This document shows positions 51,646 through 64,000 of a stretch of 64,000 bases of DNA, in pieces. Position 1 is the first letter of the stretch; every line of letters begins with the position of its first letter. Under the pieces are notes generated by a model. The model was given only the letters and a program-made list of their open reading frames with translations. It searched no databases and was not told the origin of the DNA. The DNA comes from Phaeotremella fagi (lineage: Eukaryota; Basidiomycota; Tremellomycetes; Tremellales; Phaeotremellaceae): NCBI GenBank assembly GCA_001599715.1, contig BCHU01000018.1, positions 1 through 64,000 of the forward strand, read 5' to 3'. A program made the position numbers and the translations under genes.

Positions 51646-52043
51646 ATGTCAATAACCCGATCACAGCATCTTTTGAATCTCATCAAATCCCTTCCACCCA
51701 CACCATTAAGAGCGGAAGGTACACCCCAACTATTCACAGCTCTTTCCAACATCTTATCGAGAAACGATAATATCCCCGAAGACAAACTGGAGAAGATGGT
51801 AACGAGTATTGAGAATATCAAAAATGGAAATTCGTTACGAGAGGTATGTCATGTTATCAATCGACAATTTATTGTTCAAATTAACAATCAATGTAACTTT
51901 AGTTCCCACTATCGACTAAACTCACTCAACCAACTTATGATCCAGCTTTGTATACCAGGATCGCGGAGGGTGTTCACAGATCGGCTAAAGGTCAGGGAAG
52001 GAGTTTTTGGAGGAAATTCTTTCAACTTCGTGGAGATGCTTAG
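51646..52043 (+). CDS. Small conserved-looking hypothetical protein
   Basis: About 112 aa from two exons joined by an intron of about 59 nt starting at 51844. It reads MSITRSQHLLNLIKSLPPTP at the start, has an acidic helical middle (EDKLEKMVTSIENIKNG) and ends RSFWRKFFQLRGDA. It is basic at both ends with no membrane segment. The LLNLIKSLPP start recalls small mitochondrial assembly factors, but I cannot assign a family. It shares a 250-bp divergent promoter with the COX14-like gene. Confidence 0.65.
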
Positions 52044-52345
52044 GGTTTTTTTTGGTTATTGTTATCATGTATCTTATATCGATCTGGGTCGAAGTCGAAT
52101 ATCCGATTGAATTGAATGATGGGGAGTTTGGTTGGAGTTCGATCGGGTCTGGTAACGAGTTTCTCGATCTCACCCATGCTTTAAGCAGATATCAGACCAT
52201 CGAATCACATATCAATCGACACCAACTACCCAACCAATCAAATGATTCAATGCATATGGTAATGAGTGAGATTATATTCAAGACAAGACAATTTGAGGTA
52301 AAAGTTCTATGAGTTCATTATATAAATCGTGACCATATTCAAGTT

Positions 52346-54706
52346 TCATCCAGATTTTTTAGCCAATCTCGACCAAGATCTGATTTTAGGACCGAATTTC
52401 TATCAACGTCATCAGTAACCCATACTTCATTTTCTTTTCGTGGGACTCACATAAAAAGCGAAAGGTGCAGGAAGGAAGGCTAGGAGTATGAAACCTAGTG
52501 TTGAACTTGCCCACGCTACACCTAGGTTTTCGTACACTAAAAATATACGTTAATACGATGGTCTTGCCAGTGAGATGAGTACCTACTTTGACCAGCGAAA
52601 AGTGGGAAGAAGGAAGCTAAGAAGAATCTCGAGGCGCTATTAATCTATCAGTTTACGTTTATGTCAACTTTAGGACGACCCACTTGAGAGCTGAAAATGC
52701 TGATCCTACAGTTGGACCATAAACGTCTGCCAAATACACACTAATGCCCAATCAGTTTAACCTTTACATAGAGTAAGAACCACTTACAAGATCGACATTG
52801 TTAGACCTATCTGTGCGAATGAGAAGATACCCCCTGCGACGACTGGAGCTGGCCAGGGAACTGATGGATTACCAGTCCAACCCATCCAGAAGAGACTGAA
52901 TCTTGTAAGTAAACCTCAACGTTGAGCTCTACAATGAACACACCTTATAGGTAACTAAATAACGCAATCAGTTCGATGCTTTATTGAAACTGCATAACAA
53001 GGGACCTACCAAAACAGCACCGATCATACAAAAGATCAAACGAAGTTCAGGTGGTGCTTTACCATCTCTAGCCAACACTTTCAAGAACGGTTTACCACAT
53101 AGCATAGTGAACGGGATGGAGAATATGAAGCCGATTAGTAGGGCTATGAATGGAAGGCCAGCGTTTCCTTCTGTAGCACGGGTCAGATGATGATTAAGCA
53201 GTTGAAGTTGGATACTTACGTGACCAATGGCGAAGTTCTGAGTAGATGTATGGGAACGCCTAAGGGAGGTTATTACAAAGGTATTCTTGGAAGAATCATG
53301 CAAACTAACCTCGAAGAAAAGATTCAAGATACCATATAAGAAAGAGACTTATCAAAGTCAGCACTCGTCCAAACTTAAATTCCAAAACTCACTATAAAGA
53401 GTGAAAATCAAAATGATCGGTCTAAGCCAAAATCGTCAATTCTGTATCCCCGCAACACCAACAGATGAATACACATACTCAGTAACTAAATACACGAAAG
53501 GTCTTTTGAAATAAAGCGTAACCTCCTGACTGAAACTTTTACGTCCGTTTTTGTCAAAGACAGAAACGAAATGTTGAGTGTTATTTGATTGTTTCTGTAG
53601 GGATTCTGCTCGTTTCCTTAATATATATGGGATGTGAGTTTCGGGAGCCTATGATACGATTTAACCACTAGTCAGACAAGGGGTGATACACTTACGACTA
53701 CGGCGTATAACACTGTGAATAAACCCGCTATTGCCATCTACAATTGTTCGGTTAGATACAGGATGAAGTGATCCAGGTACATCACTTACAGCTAACCAAT
53801 TTACGTTTCTCCAATTGGAATATTGGGCGACGTAACCGCCAAGCAGAGGACCTAAACTGGGACCAAGGAAGGGAGCTAAAAAACCATGTTCACATCAACA
53901 ACACAATCTCTCAACTGGAGACTAAAACCGTACCGATAGCAGCAGTGGTGAAAGGAACGGCGATTTGATGAGGTGCAAAAAGAGTTGAAACCTGTGCAGG
54001 AATCAAAGTTTGTGCAGCAGAAGCGAAGAAGCCACTGAGGAATCTACAGATCAAGATCGTTGCTAATCCGTCTCTGTAAGTTACGGATCTACCTCTAGAG
54101 ATAAGCCGTGGACATACCAATATTCTTCCCTAATGCTACACCGATAGAGAAAAGGGTGAAGATACCCATGGTGATGATGACGACTTTTTTTCTACCGAAA
54201 TAATCTCCAGCAGGTGGGAAAGCTATAGAACCGAGGCCTTTGAACGAGCAGGGTGAGTATAAATATTGGACTCGAGCAGATTCGCTCCAACCCACCTAAC
54301 CCAATTAGAAACAGAGTTTGTCCAACAATCGCAACTTCTTTATCTACTTTCAACTCTTCAATCATACCAGGTATAGCAGCGCTATAAGCAGAAACAGAAA
54401 AAGTACCAGTCATCATCGAAGTTGAAGACTAAACACAACTTTACTCAACACCAATTCACATGCAAAATAGGACTAACATACGACAATATTGATTAACCAT
54501 TTCTTGCCTAAACTCCAATCTCTAGGATTATATGGATCGTGACAACCGAACTCAACGATAAAAGGTTCATCTTGAGTACCTAGACCTTCATACTTAGGTT
54601 TCTCTAGGTTTGTGGAATCACTTGGTGGTAGATGTGGAGGTTGTTGTTGTTCAATATCGACAATGGCGGTTAACGTTGAACTCATTGGTGAATTAGGTTC
54701 TGACAT
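52346..54706 (-). CDS. MFS transporter, DHA1 type (drug/polyamine antiporter-like)
   Basis: ATG at 54706, stop at 52346, about eleven exons with introns of 40-60 nt, about 540 aa. A hydrophilic N-terminal tail is followed by the family motif DPYNPRDWSLGKKW before helix 1. Helix 1-2 reads TGTFSVSAYSAAIPGM and the loop 2-3 motif is GDYFGRKKVV, then CRFLSGFFASAAQTLIPAQV in helix 4 and GPSLGPLLGGYVAQYSNWR in helix 5. The second half includes GLPFIALLIGFIFSIPFTML. Layout and DPxNPxxW motif fit 12-helix proton antiporters of the Tpo/Flr family, which export polyamines, organic acids or drugs at the plasma membrane. Substrate unknown; internal splice sites approximate. Confidence 0.88.
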
Positions 54707-56906
54707 GGGTGTGAGTGTAATGTATTTTCACTTTCGGGTTGCTAAAGTCTTTTGACGTCGTGGGTAATACGTTGACTTATAACAATTCATCCTGCTCAGA
54801 CTTCCTAGATATATATATTTGTCGCTTAAATTTCAATTCCAATAATAATAGACATCGGGATCCACCCGATTGAAGGCTGACTAAGCAATGAAATTGGAGA
54901 TCCAAGATTGGTAAGCTGTACAGAAATACGTATCAGGGGAGGTAAACACGTTGACTGCAGCTACTGAATCTACTACTACACGGCCGTATCCCCATAGCAT
55001 GCACAAATAAACCTATAAATTAGTGTTGTTTTGATGAATATCCCGATAGAAGCTGATCAATCATTTGGTTTTGAAATGTCTACGACTCTTACGGCCTGAA
55101 CACGGCAACTAGGTGGTAGAATGTAGATATTGAGGGCGTAAACGACTCGATTTATCGTCAACTTAGTGCTTGGGGCTGAGAATTCAATCACACCACGTTC
55201 TCTCTTCCCTGGACATGACCATATTTTACCTCAGCTCCAGCAGTTTCTTGCTCATCAACTTGGTGTCGATCAGCCGACCGGACACCGATCGGCCTATCGA
55301 CTCAAATTCCATCAAGGTCTGATCGTCCGTTATCTCCTGCAAATAGATGGGGTTCGCTCTATCTCAAAACCAATACCATGTCTCTTGGTACATCAAGTTC
55401 AAGAACTGTCGATAAATACAATAAGAAAAGGATACTTTCAGGCGGTTGGTCAGCAGAATGGATTTCATAACTTTTGCAGATTGAGATCATTCGCTGAAGT
55501 TTTTGAGACGCACCAAGTAAACAGAGCACTCTTGTAAACATTGCTCCAGACTTGGCATTCCAGTACTAACACTATTTCTGTGCAATACCACGATGGATAC
55601 AGGAATAGATGACTACGCGTCTTAGGCATGTAGAACGAATTGAACGTATTGTCGACGCAGTCTATTTGGCTATACCGTAGCAAGGACGAAGTCATCGTAT
55701 GTCGAATGTGTCGAGAAGATACGACTTTGATCCAAAACTGAGTAATTCGACGTCAAGTCCGTGGACCTAGGTGACCTGATAACACAAGAATTATCGTCAC
55801 TGTAATAAACATTTCCGCGTACGACCTTTACGTCTCTAGCGATTTTACCCAGAATGAAAGACTGACTTGAATACGCAAGCACAAAATCGTCTTACCTGTA
55901 AAGTCGAGTTGAAAAGGTAATCTAGATACCCAGTAGTGTCTTGGAAACAAACCCCCAAAACGAAGCTCACTTCTCCAAAGCATCCAAAGACGAATCCGTC
56001 CAAATTCAGTCTCAACCAACTGAATCACCAAGTTGAGAGAAATACGTCCGAGGTACTGTATAAAGGATATGAATACATGTCTCATGAGAACAAACAACAA
56101 AACCCACGATACCGTCGACTACCGTCAATACACAACCCCGTCCTATCCTATAATTTACAGATCTACACTTATACTTCCAAAGGAACAAAGGAATAAAATT
56201 TAACGTTCGGAGGATATGGATCTTATGTTTAACTATCTTTCGGGTCGGTTTTGTCTGTCTTGGAAAAAGAGTCGAAATCCGATGTGAAAAGTCGTAAGCA
56301 GAAGGGGACAGTTAGGAACAACCCGTAGACCCATAGTACCAGGTAACTCAAACTGTAAATTTACCATAACTCACGTTGATCTTTGTGGCTTGAATCTAGA
56401 ACTTTTGAGGTATTCTGTCGTCTGTTCTTTGCTAAGTTAGTACATACATACGTTTCTGAATGTGGGCTATTATCCGAGGATTATGTTGATTCGTTGGACT
56501 GGGTCTCTTCTGGTGGTTTGTTTTCGTTGTATCAGTTTCCACGTAGAATAAAGCGCTAGTGCAAAACCAAAATCATCCTTAAATGACTTAACGGTTTAAG
56601 ACTAAGATGGTATGTAACGACTGCTGATCACGCACACACGGAAGAGACATGTCATTAGCATAATGAGATAGAAAACGTCAGACTGAATCACCGAGAACAC
56701 TAAAACTACAGTTTGGGTCAATTCTCAGCTCTAGGCATGAGAAGATATGTAAGATAGATTCAAGTAAAGCACTCGAGTAAACTGAGAAATTATGAAGAAA
56801 AATATTTAATAAGGGTATCAAGAAGAAGTTATTGATATAAAAGTCGTATATAGAAAGGAATCCACCATTTGACCTGACCACCCAAAAGACATAGACCTGT
56901 CCCCTC
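54707..56906. other. 2.2-kb interval without a convincing gene
   Basis: It contains the MFS promoter side (54707 to about 55050, with a TATATATA run near 54812) and the 3' flank of the WOPR gene (about 56200-56906). A non-ATG open frame of 123 codons at 55166-55537 (+) and overlapping minus-strand frames at 55465-56100 are unexplained; none shows a known motif. No tRNA-like B box was spotted. Confidence 0.5.
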
Positions 56907-58853
56907 CTATGCCAAACTATTCGTGCCTCTCCAATCGTCGTTATGGTGGATGACACTTGAACCGTAACCTTGACCAACACCGACACTTACGCCAACATTG
57001 TTGTCCCAGCCTGTAGGTGGAACACTATGGCCTGACCAACCTTCAACCGTGGGATTACTAGTATTATTACCATTAGCAGTGGTCGTGTTCCCGTTTGAAC
57101 CTGATGAGCCAGACGATGAAGGTGGGTTTCCAGGTAGATGGTTGAATTCACGAGGACCCGTACCGGTAGGTAACAGACGCATCGTAGGAGCTGAAGTGGG
57201 AGGAGGTTGTGACCAGGCTGTATACTGTGGTTGAGGTGGAGGTGGATAAGGTGCAGAGACGGTAGCTGGAGAACCTAGCTGCGGTGGAACAGATGAAGGA
57301 CCCGATTGATGTGGATAATATTCTGCAAAAGATCCGGGAGCCGTTGCAGGTGGTTGATAAGAATAGGAAGAAATGTTTGGTTTAACGTCGTATCCACCGC
57401 CATGACCAGCGTTGTAATAAGTCTCGGGTGACATTGGTATAGCAGCTGATTGAGATTGTCGACGAGGGGGTTGAGTCATTTGCATCCCACCCGATAACCT
57501 AGGTGAAGTAGGTCCATAGGGTTCATATCTACGACTCGATGAACCAGGTCGAGGATGACCAGAAGTTTGAGAATGTAAACTCGAACCAGAGTTTTGTCTA
57601 ACAATGGGTGGACCGTGTATACCACCACCCATTTGATTCGTTTCATAGTAATTCGAACCAGCTGATCCAGGCGTAACATAACTGTTGTTAGGTAACGAAC
57701 CTTGACCTTGATGACCAGAGTTCATTGGGATAGGCATTGGTACAGTAACAGCTCGACTTCTCGGTGGACCACTTTCCATTCTAAGATGTGGTGGAACTTG
57801 TTGTCCGTATTCGTTAAAGTAATCGCCATTAGGGAACGTCTGCATTGATAAACCCATCATTGGTGATTGAGGTGAATTAGGTATATCAGGTTCACCTCTG
57901 TAACGAGGTTTACCGTCTGGTCCTACGTCGACACGAGGTGGGAAACGGAATGTTTGACCAATAAGGTATTCAGGTGCGATTTCTAAAGAAGCAAGTTCTG
58001 GAATGGATGAGGGGGTTCGTAGTCGACCAGCTAAAGCGTCTTCCATAGTGTAGTATGAAATCATGTGTTGAGCGTAGTCGTTTACGATAACAGACATGGT
58101 CTACGGGAGTTAGTATACCACGTCGCTATAGATAAAGCGCCCACCTTCTTAACCAAACCACCCGATGTAAACTTGTAACTATTCGTCAAACTGCCAACCA
58201 ATTGTCTCTCCCTAGCTCTATCCACACCACCACTACCACCTTCACTAGCGGATCTTGGCCGATGCAGTTGACCTTGACCCAAAGGAGCGTTAGAGTTGCC
58301 CATTTGTGACTGAGACATTTGACTTGGAGATTCGAAAACTTGTCGTGAGGAAGAAGATGAAGATTCAGAATATGGTTGTAAAGGTGCAGGCATCGTCCCT
58401 GTGCTAGGACGATTTTGAGGAGTGGAAGAAGGAGATGAACGAGTAGGTGAAGTTTGATCTGGGACTGGAGTTATAGGTTTATTGGCAGAACCTTTATCAG
58501 TTTGTCGATAAACCTAAATAAGAGAGCATGTGTTAGACCGACGTTGTCAAGCTAGAAATAAATGAATTGAACTATAAACTTACCAAGAAATTTCCCAAGA
58601 TTCTACTTGGACTCCAAACCAAACCATCAGTCCAACGTTTGATCCCACTCTCATGCTCATCGAATACGAAGACAGCACCAGATTGAACCATACTTCTTTC
58701 ACGCTCTATCAGTCTTCTGGTTACACGAGGTATCATGCCTCGTCGTGCTGCTTCGAACACCAACAGAGCGTCGAACGTTGTTTCGATATACCCACGAAAG
58801 GGAGGGTCAAGTGTCGTAGCTGGTGGAGAAGGTAATGAAGGAGGTCCCGACAT
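56907..58853 (-). CDS. WOPR-domain transcriptional regulator (Wor1/Ryp1/Gti1 family)
   Basis: ATG at 58853, stop at 56907, three exons, about 600 aa. The first WOPR half is PPFRGYIETTFDALLVFEAA, RRGMIPRVTRRLIERERSM, VQSGAVFVFDEHESGIKRW and TDGLVWSPSRILGNFLVYR. The second half, after a Ser/Gln-rich insert, is ERQLVGSLTNSYKFTSGGLV, KKTMSVIVNDYAQHMISYY and MEDALAGRL. A long Pro/Gly/Ser/Gln-rich C-terminal tail follows. WOPR proteins bind DNA directly and are master regulators of cell type, morphology or virulence (Candida Wor1, Histoplasma Ryp1, Ustilago Ros1). The role here is not known. More than 5 kb of upstream DNA lacks genes. Confidence 0.95.
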
Positions 58854-61800
58854 GTTGAGTGATGTCTAGGAGAGGGAGGATGATGTGATAGAAGTGAATT
58901 GATAAGAGACCAGAGATAGGTAACGATGTCGATCTGTTGACCAAAGGGAGGGACGTGGTAGTCAAGGTAGGTGAGGCGGGTGGTGAGGAAGTTGAAGTTG
59001 ATGGCGAAGGAGGTCAACAAAATATGATTAACCCTTTTATAGTAAAAATGATCAGCGAAAGACCAATAGGATAGAGGAGTAGCGAAAGTAGGTGAAAAAG
59101 TTGAAGATAAAAAATGAAAAGATAGGAAAAGGATTAAGAGATAAAGACGTAGATCAATCAACAAAGAGCGATCATTTAAAGAGGAATAGAGTTGAGTTAT
59201 AACAATAAAAGTAAAGGAAGGAAATTTTATAAATTCAACTATTCATCCATCAGTTTATCCATCTGTTTATCCATGCATAACTTAAACCAACCAACCAATG
59301 AAACCGTGACCGACAAGAAATAAAGAAAAATTTTGTTTTCTTTATGCCTGTCGTACCCTGGTTCCAGTAAAACTCCCGACCTGAGAGCAAAGTTCAGAAG
59401 CTTCGGGAGTTAGAGGGAAAGCGTCGTCAATCCCAAATTCAGAAGAAAATCAATTCTTACGACAGAACTAATCTTCCGGATTTAAGGTTGTGTTAAAGAA
59501 AAAAGGAAGAATAACGAGGAATAACGAGAACAAGCCCGTCGTAAACGATTATGATTAATCCTATGCGGACTTTCGGCGCCGGTAGATCAAAGAGCAAGTG
59601 AGGAAGTGCGAACAAGGTAACACCAAGGAGGAGTACGAAAAGAAAAGTAGAAGAGGACGTGGTTGTGGGCATATGAATGAAAATTAAATACGACTACGAC
59701 TCCATTTCAATTGAAATTGAGGTCATTGAACCCCGTCCGGTCCAAGTGCGGCAATGGACGGGGGCATGTGGGTCTGGGTTTTGGGATGGAAAACAGCGAG
59801 AACCAGAGACATAGGAGCGAGACACGTAAGAAGGTGAAGACGAGGACGAGGATGATGATGAGGATGATGAGATGTGAGGTGAGGAGGTGAGGTAGGATGC
59901 CACACTGGTGTGGTTAACCATTCCTACAACAGTAACAACCACCAAACCAAAACTAACCATCTACAACGGGTGTGACGTACAACGAGCAGGAACACAAGCA
60001 CAAGAGGAGAAGACGGTAAAGCAGAGTAAACAAGGTTTACAAATTTAAAAGTCTAGAATGTAAAACCCTTGAAGTTTATTTGAAGCCGATTCAGGTTAAA
60101 TGGGTTTGACATGGGTGTAAGCGGCACCCACTAAAGCCAGATAGACAGAAAACGACTGAACAAAGTTGGGAGTGACAGTGGAAGCAGAGCTGATTAGAGA
60201 AAGATAACAAAAAGACAGTAGTAGTCACCCAAAGCCCACGACACGGTTCGGAGACAAAGAAATTTTACGACAGACCGGAAGGAACCGAAATAAGATATAG
60301 ACTTAGAACAAAAGAAACAAAAAAACAAGAAGAAAAGTCGCAAGTCAAAGGTCTCAAATCGCACTCACTTCACGGGGTTCCTTGGCAATACCTTCACGTA
60401 AACTTGTGGTCGTAAAGCGAAAAAAGACCAGATTGTTTTCGGAATTCGCGAAAAATACAGGTGGTAATTTGTCGGGTAAGGCTGAATTGTTTGAATTGGT
60501 TGTGATGACGGATGAATCAGATATCTAAAGTTAGAGTTAGAGATGAGATCTAAGAACAAACGTGTACACATGTCGGAACTTTACTTAGAGCAGAAGAACA
60601 GCTCGTCGGAAAGAATGAAAACCTACGATTTCTGAGGGTACGATTTTCCGGAATTTGATATCTAACTTGAATTCTAATCCTCTTCAAAAGATCTTCCCTC
60701 CTATGCTGTGTCCTCCAGATCGTCTGACCCGATAGAGTTCTATTTCCTCCGTAAATACTCCTTCAGTCAAAGTCGAACTACCAGCGAAGAATCGGATTGA
60801 TATTGGAAAATTGAGATGATGATTTGAGGGACTCCAATAAAAGGCTGATCACTGAACAACTAAGCACCGTAAGCTTTGATTGCTATTGAAATTTCGTAGA
60901 AGAATAGGATAACAAAGAAAGTAAGTCTGATAGAAAAGAATGTGAATGTGAAACAAGAGAATGTGGGTGTTAAACAAAAGAATGTGAAAAGAATAACCAT
61001 GAATCAACCTCTAAAAACATGTGTGAAAGTGATGAAATCGTCCCCCGTCCTCCTGAAGATGATAATACAGCGTGTTGTCAAATGTCCCAATCCCACAAAA
61101 ACAAAGAATTATAAAGATGAAATGGAATAAAATGAAGAACGAAGTAATGAACGACTTGTTCTTCAACAACAAGATTCAATACGACGGTGGATTCCGTAGA
61201 AACCGTCAATGTATCTGACACTGTACTTCTATTGTACTGTCTTCCCACCTAGCTTCTCCCAGTTCCGTGGTGAAAGACGAAAGACAAGGAATCAGGTAAA
61301 GTTTGAGCGCCACCAGGAACCCACGACGTCAGGTTAAATAAGCAACTTTTGCTGGTACTGGCGCCGCAAGCTGACTCGCAGGGAATGGGGAGTAATCAAT
61401 GGAGCAAGGTTGAATGGAGTGGGATGTAGAGATGATGGATATGATGGATATAAAGGAAACAAGATTTAAGAAATGGGTGCGAGAACTGTAATTGGGGAAA
61501 TTGAATATGAAGGTGAAGCGAATAGGTCCAGTAAACAATAGAGAAACGTCCGCAGCCACCGTCTAGGTCAAAGGTAAAGTTACCCTCGAACAGATTTGAT
61601 ATGTAATTCGTCCAATCAAGTCAACAATAAAGTGAAATGAACTCGAGAGTGGATCGCAACGATAGGATTCCTGGTGATCTGAATCTGTTCCCGCCGCCCA
61701 AATAATGAAATGGTTGAAAAACAAAGATAGATAACACAAGAGCTTAACGTAAGAACTCAAAACTTACCCAAAGTAGGGAACAAGGAGGCGTAGATAGGTC

Positions 61801-64000
61801 TCTTTTATCGATTGAAACTATAACTAGCGTTCTTTTCAAATTTAATGTGGCGTCGGAATCTCTATGAGTTGAGAGTCAGTTGACGATCTTCCTATGACGA
61901 TATTAATGAACGAAAAAGTGTTAGATCAGGGAGTGGGGAAGAGTAATGAGTAAGTGATTACTTGAGATAAAGCATATCAAGAGTCAAGTGAAAGAGTGGT
62001 TCCATGAGTGGTTCCATTCGTGATGAGACACACATCGATAAGGGTAAATAAGAAAGAGAAAAACAGAACAGTTAGGTAATCGAATGGCCGAAATGATACC
62101 AACGATTCCAATCGACGATCGACGGTTTATACTTTAAGATACGATCAAAAAAACAGGAACGAGATTGTATCGTAAAGTCAACGTCTCCTCGAGAGTCACG
62201 ATGAGCAATCATTACGAGATAGGAGAACGTAATGAAAGTGAAAGTGAAAGAGACATAAGACGGACGAGACAGAGTACATTGAGTTGGATGGTGAACGGGT
62301 TACGAGATGATTGACATCAAATCACGGCAAAAGAATCGTACTCACTCACGTATGATGTAATCAAGCTGTTCTACCACCAATTTCTACAACTTCTTTATCC
62401 TCAACAACGAAAGAATGGAATCTACCCAAGAATGATAAGATGAGATAACGATGAATAAGAATACCTAAAAGAGTGGGAAAAAGGGATATAAATGTGTCAA
62501 TCAGTATCTAGTCAAAAAACAATCGGTAAGCGTAAACATGAGAAAAGTAAGAGATCAAGCCACTACGGATTAAACACACACGTCCCTCTTGTTGGTGCGA
62601 CAACACGAACCGAGCACAAAGGATCATTGGTGTGAGAAAACAGAAAGACCTTGTTTGAGATATTTCCGAAAAAGAAAGAACAAAGACATCAAAGGCAGGA
62701 TGACAAAGGTAGAAAGCGGTACCATAAGTACAGTTTACGTTCTATTAAGGGGGTAGATGAAAGGTAAAAGGAAAAAAAAGACAATGATTGATGAAATGAT
62801 AGACGGTTTGAGCAGGTGGATACCTGGGAAAGGGATGAAACAAAAGAAAAAAGGGGGGTGACGATCAGTATCATCAGTGCAACAGCACGTTGATACTTTG
62901 GACGATCATTTGAGAATAGCCTGGGAGCCAGAACCTAGAGACAAAGGGACAACGGCAACTCACAAATGAAGCTGTGAGACCCAATTCCAACAAACTCTGT
63001 TTCCCTCTATAGATGTCTTTCCAATCGTCTTTTTCCTGGCTCCAAGTTTCTGATTCACCAAAGGAAGATCGTTACCAGATGGTAAGTTTTGAATTGGTGT
63101 GTGTGGTTGAGATTGGAATTTTTGAATTTGACTTTGAATCAGGAAGATTGAGAGTGGGTAGAGTTCAAAGATTAAAAATATGTAGTTTCTTTGTCTTCTG
63201 GTTGACGTGATGAGAATGATGGGATGGAAAGAAAAACAAGGTTAACCTTTTATAATCGGGAAATAGTTTAAATGTGATCCGACGAGGATGTGATGTTCTG
63301 ATGAGAGTTGTCAAATGTGATGAGAACTGGAGGATACGAAGGTTAGCCCGAATGAATAGATTTGTGTATGTCTCCAGCTTGTCTCGAGAGAAAGGATCCA
63401 ATAACAAGAAAACAAAGAAAAAGGTTTCAGAGAATATATCTGATTTCCAGTGAGCACGAGGAGAGATTGAATCCGGGGAAGAGAGAGAGACGCGGAGATG
63501 AAATAAGTAGAAGAAATGGGGTATTAGTCCAGAATCAATTTGAACATGGTTTTAGAAAAGATGAGATGGATGACGTGGCGACGGATGAATTGAATGAGAT
63601 TGGTGAATGGCGTTAAAAATGGAAAGTAAGGTTATAGAAATAAATGGATAAAAGTAGGCTAGTAGGGACATGTGAGAGGGGGGGAAAGTTTAATCAGAGC
63701 GTCCTTCCGAGTGGAGACCCACGACGAACATTCATTTTCTCAATTGAGATCAGAAACAAATCCAACGCCAACGATAAGCCAAGGGGGACAGTGAGAAAAG
63801 GAAAGAAAAGGAATTGGATATTTAGATCAGGTGGCGACTCACTATAACGGAATGACCAGATTCCTATACAACGGTTTTCGGGAAACACCAAAGACAGCCT
63901 TCTTCTTCAGATCTACTCTTTTCTCTCCGCTATTGAATTCAAAACGTCGGCCGATGTTGTGTGGTATATTTGATTTCTCTCGGATGTGACTTTGTCAAGG
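58854..64000. promoter_or_regulatory. More than 5 kb gene-free region upstream of the WOPR gene
   Basis: No open frame here has an ATG-anchored protein-like sequence. The plus strand is purine-rich over long stretches, i.e. the WOPR sense strand is pyrimidine-rich, as in fungal leaders. Minus-strand GTAAG/GTGAG donors occur repeatedly; one compact candidate intron is at 62935-62963 (GTGAGT to CTCTAG). A GAGGATGATGATGAGGATGATGAG simple repeat lies at about 59840-59870 and a GTGAAAGTGAAAGTGAAAG run near 62235. A long regulatory region and a spliced 5' leader are likely; the region continues past the window edge. Confidence 0.55.

Noticed and set aside
55166..55537. Retrotransposon integrase remnant
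   Set aside because: A faint resemblance (FLAHQLGVDQ) does not extend to the AYHPQTDG-type motif or to any other integrase residue.
63013..63210. ATG with a GTAAGT donor after 20 codons, possible first exon of a plus-strand gene
   Set aside because: No acceptor gives a continuing protein-like exon inside the window; it could only be judged with sequence beyond 64000.

Overview
The window is the end of a chromosome of a fungus. It begins with three copies of CCCCCTAA, the C-rich strand of a TTAGGGGG-type telomere, and runs inward for 64 kb. Genes are packed, carry many introns and lie on both strands. The telomere unit, the very short introns (often 31-35 nt, with CTGAC or CTAAC just before the 3' AG), a group X-like hybrid histidine kinase, a WOPR regulator and Zn2Cys6 factors suggest a basidiomycete. 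A tremellomycete relative of Cryptococcus, Kwoniella or Tremella is my best guess, inferred from these features and not from any database search.

Subtelomere, 1-10.7 kb: a 5'-truncated ORF abuts the telomere. Next is a probable lactose or beta-galactoside cluster: a GH2 beta-galactosidase, a sugar porter, and a regulator with two tandem Zn2Cys6 clusters transcribed divergently from the porter. A GNAT acetyltransferase with an in-frame stop and a small unknown gene follow. The 3' flank of the unknown gene is a diverged copy of the flank of the truncated telomeric gene.

10.7-29.5 kb: an arrestin-like adaptor and a MaoC/hotdog protein (divergent pair), a cytochrome P450, a 7-kb hybrid histidine kinase (pseudokinase, ATPase, GAF, HisKA, HATPase, two receivers), a tandem pair of secreted 8-cysteine GPI-type proteins, and an Irc5/LSH-type SNF2 remodeller.

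30-54.7 kb: mostly housekeeping and cell-surface genes. These are a Zn2Cys6 factor with a C-terminal zinc cluster, a single-pass membrane protein, transaldolase, an EDEM/Htm1-type GH47 protein with a PA-like region, a secreted protein with sequon-rich repeats, prephenate dehydrogenase, ribosomal protein uL14, a microexon-rich membrane protein, a tiny COX14-like membrane protein, a small unknown protein and a DHA1-type MFS exporter.

54.7-64 kb: 2.2 kb without a convincing gene, then a WOPR-domain regulator on the minus strand, then more than 5 kb of gene-free DNA upstream of it that is probably its regulatory region and leader.

Exon boundaries were read by eye from GT/AG sites, branch-point-like motifs and protein continuity. 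Gene ends are firmer than internal splice sites in the histidine kinase, the MFS exporter, the GH47 gene and the minus-strand arrestin.
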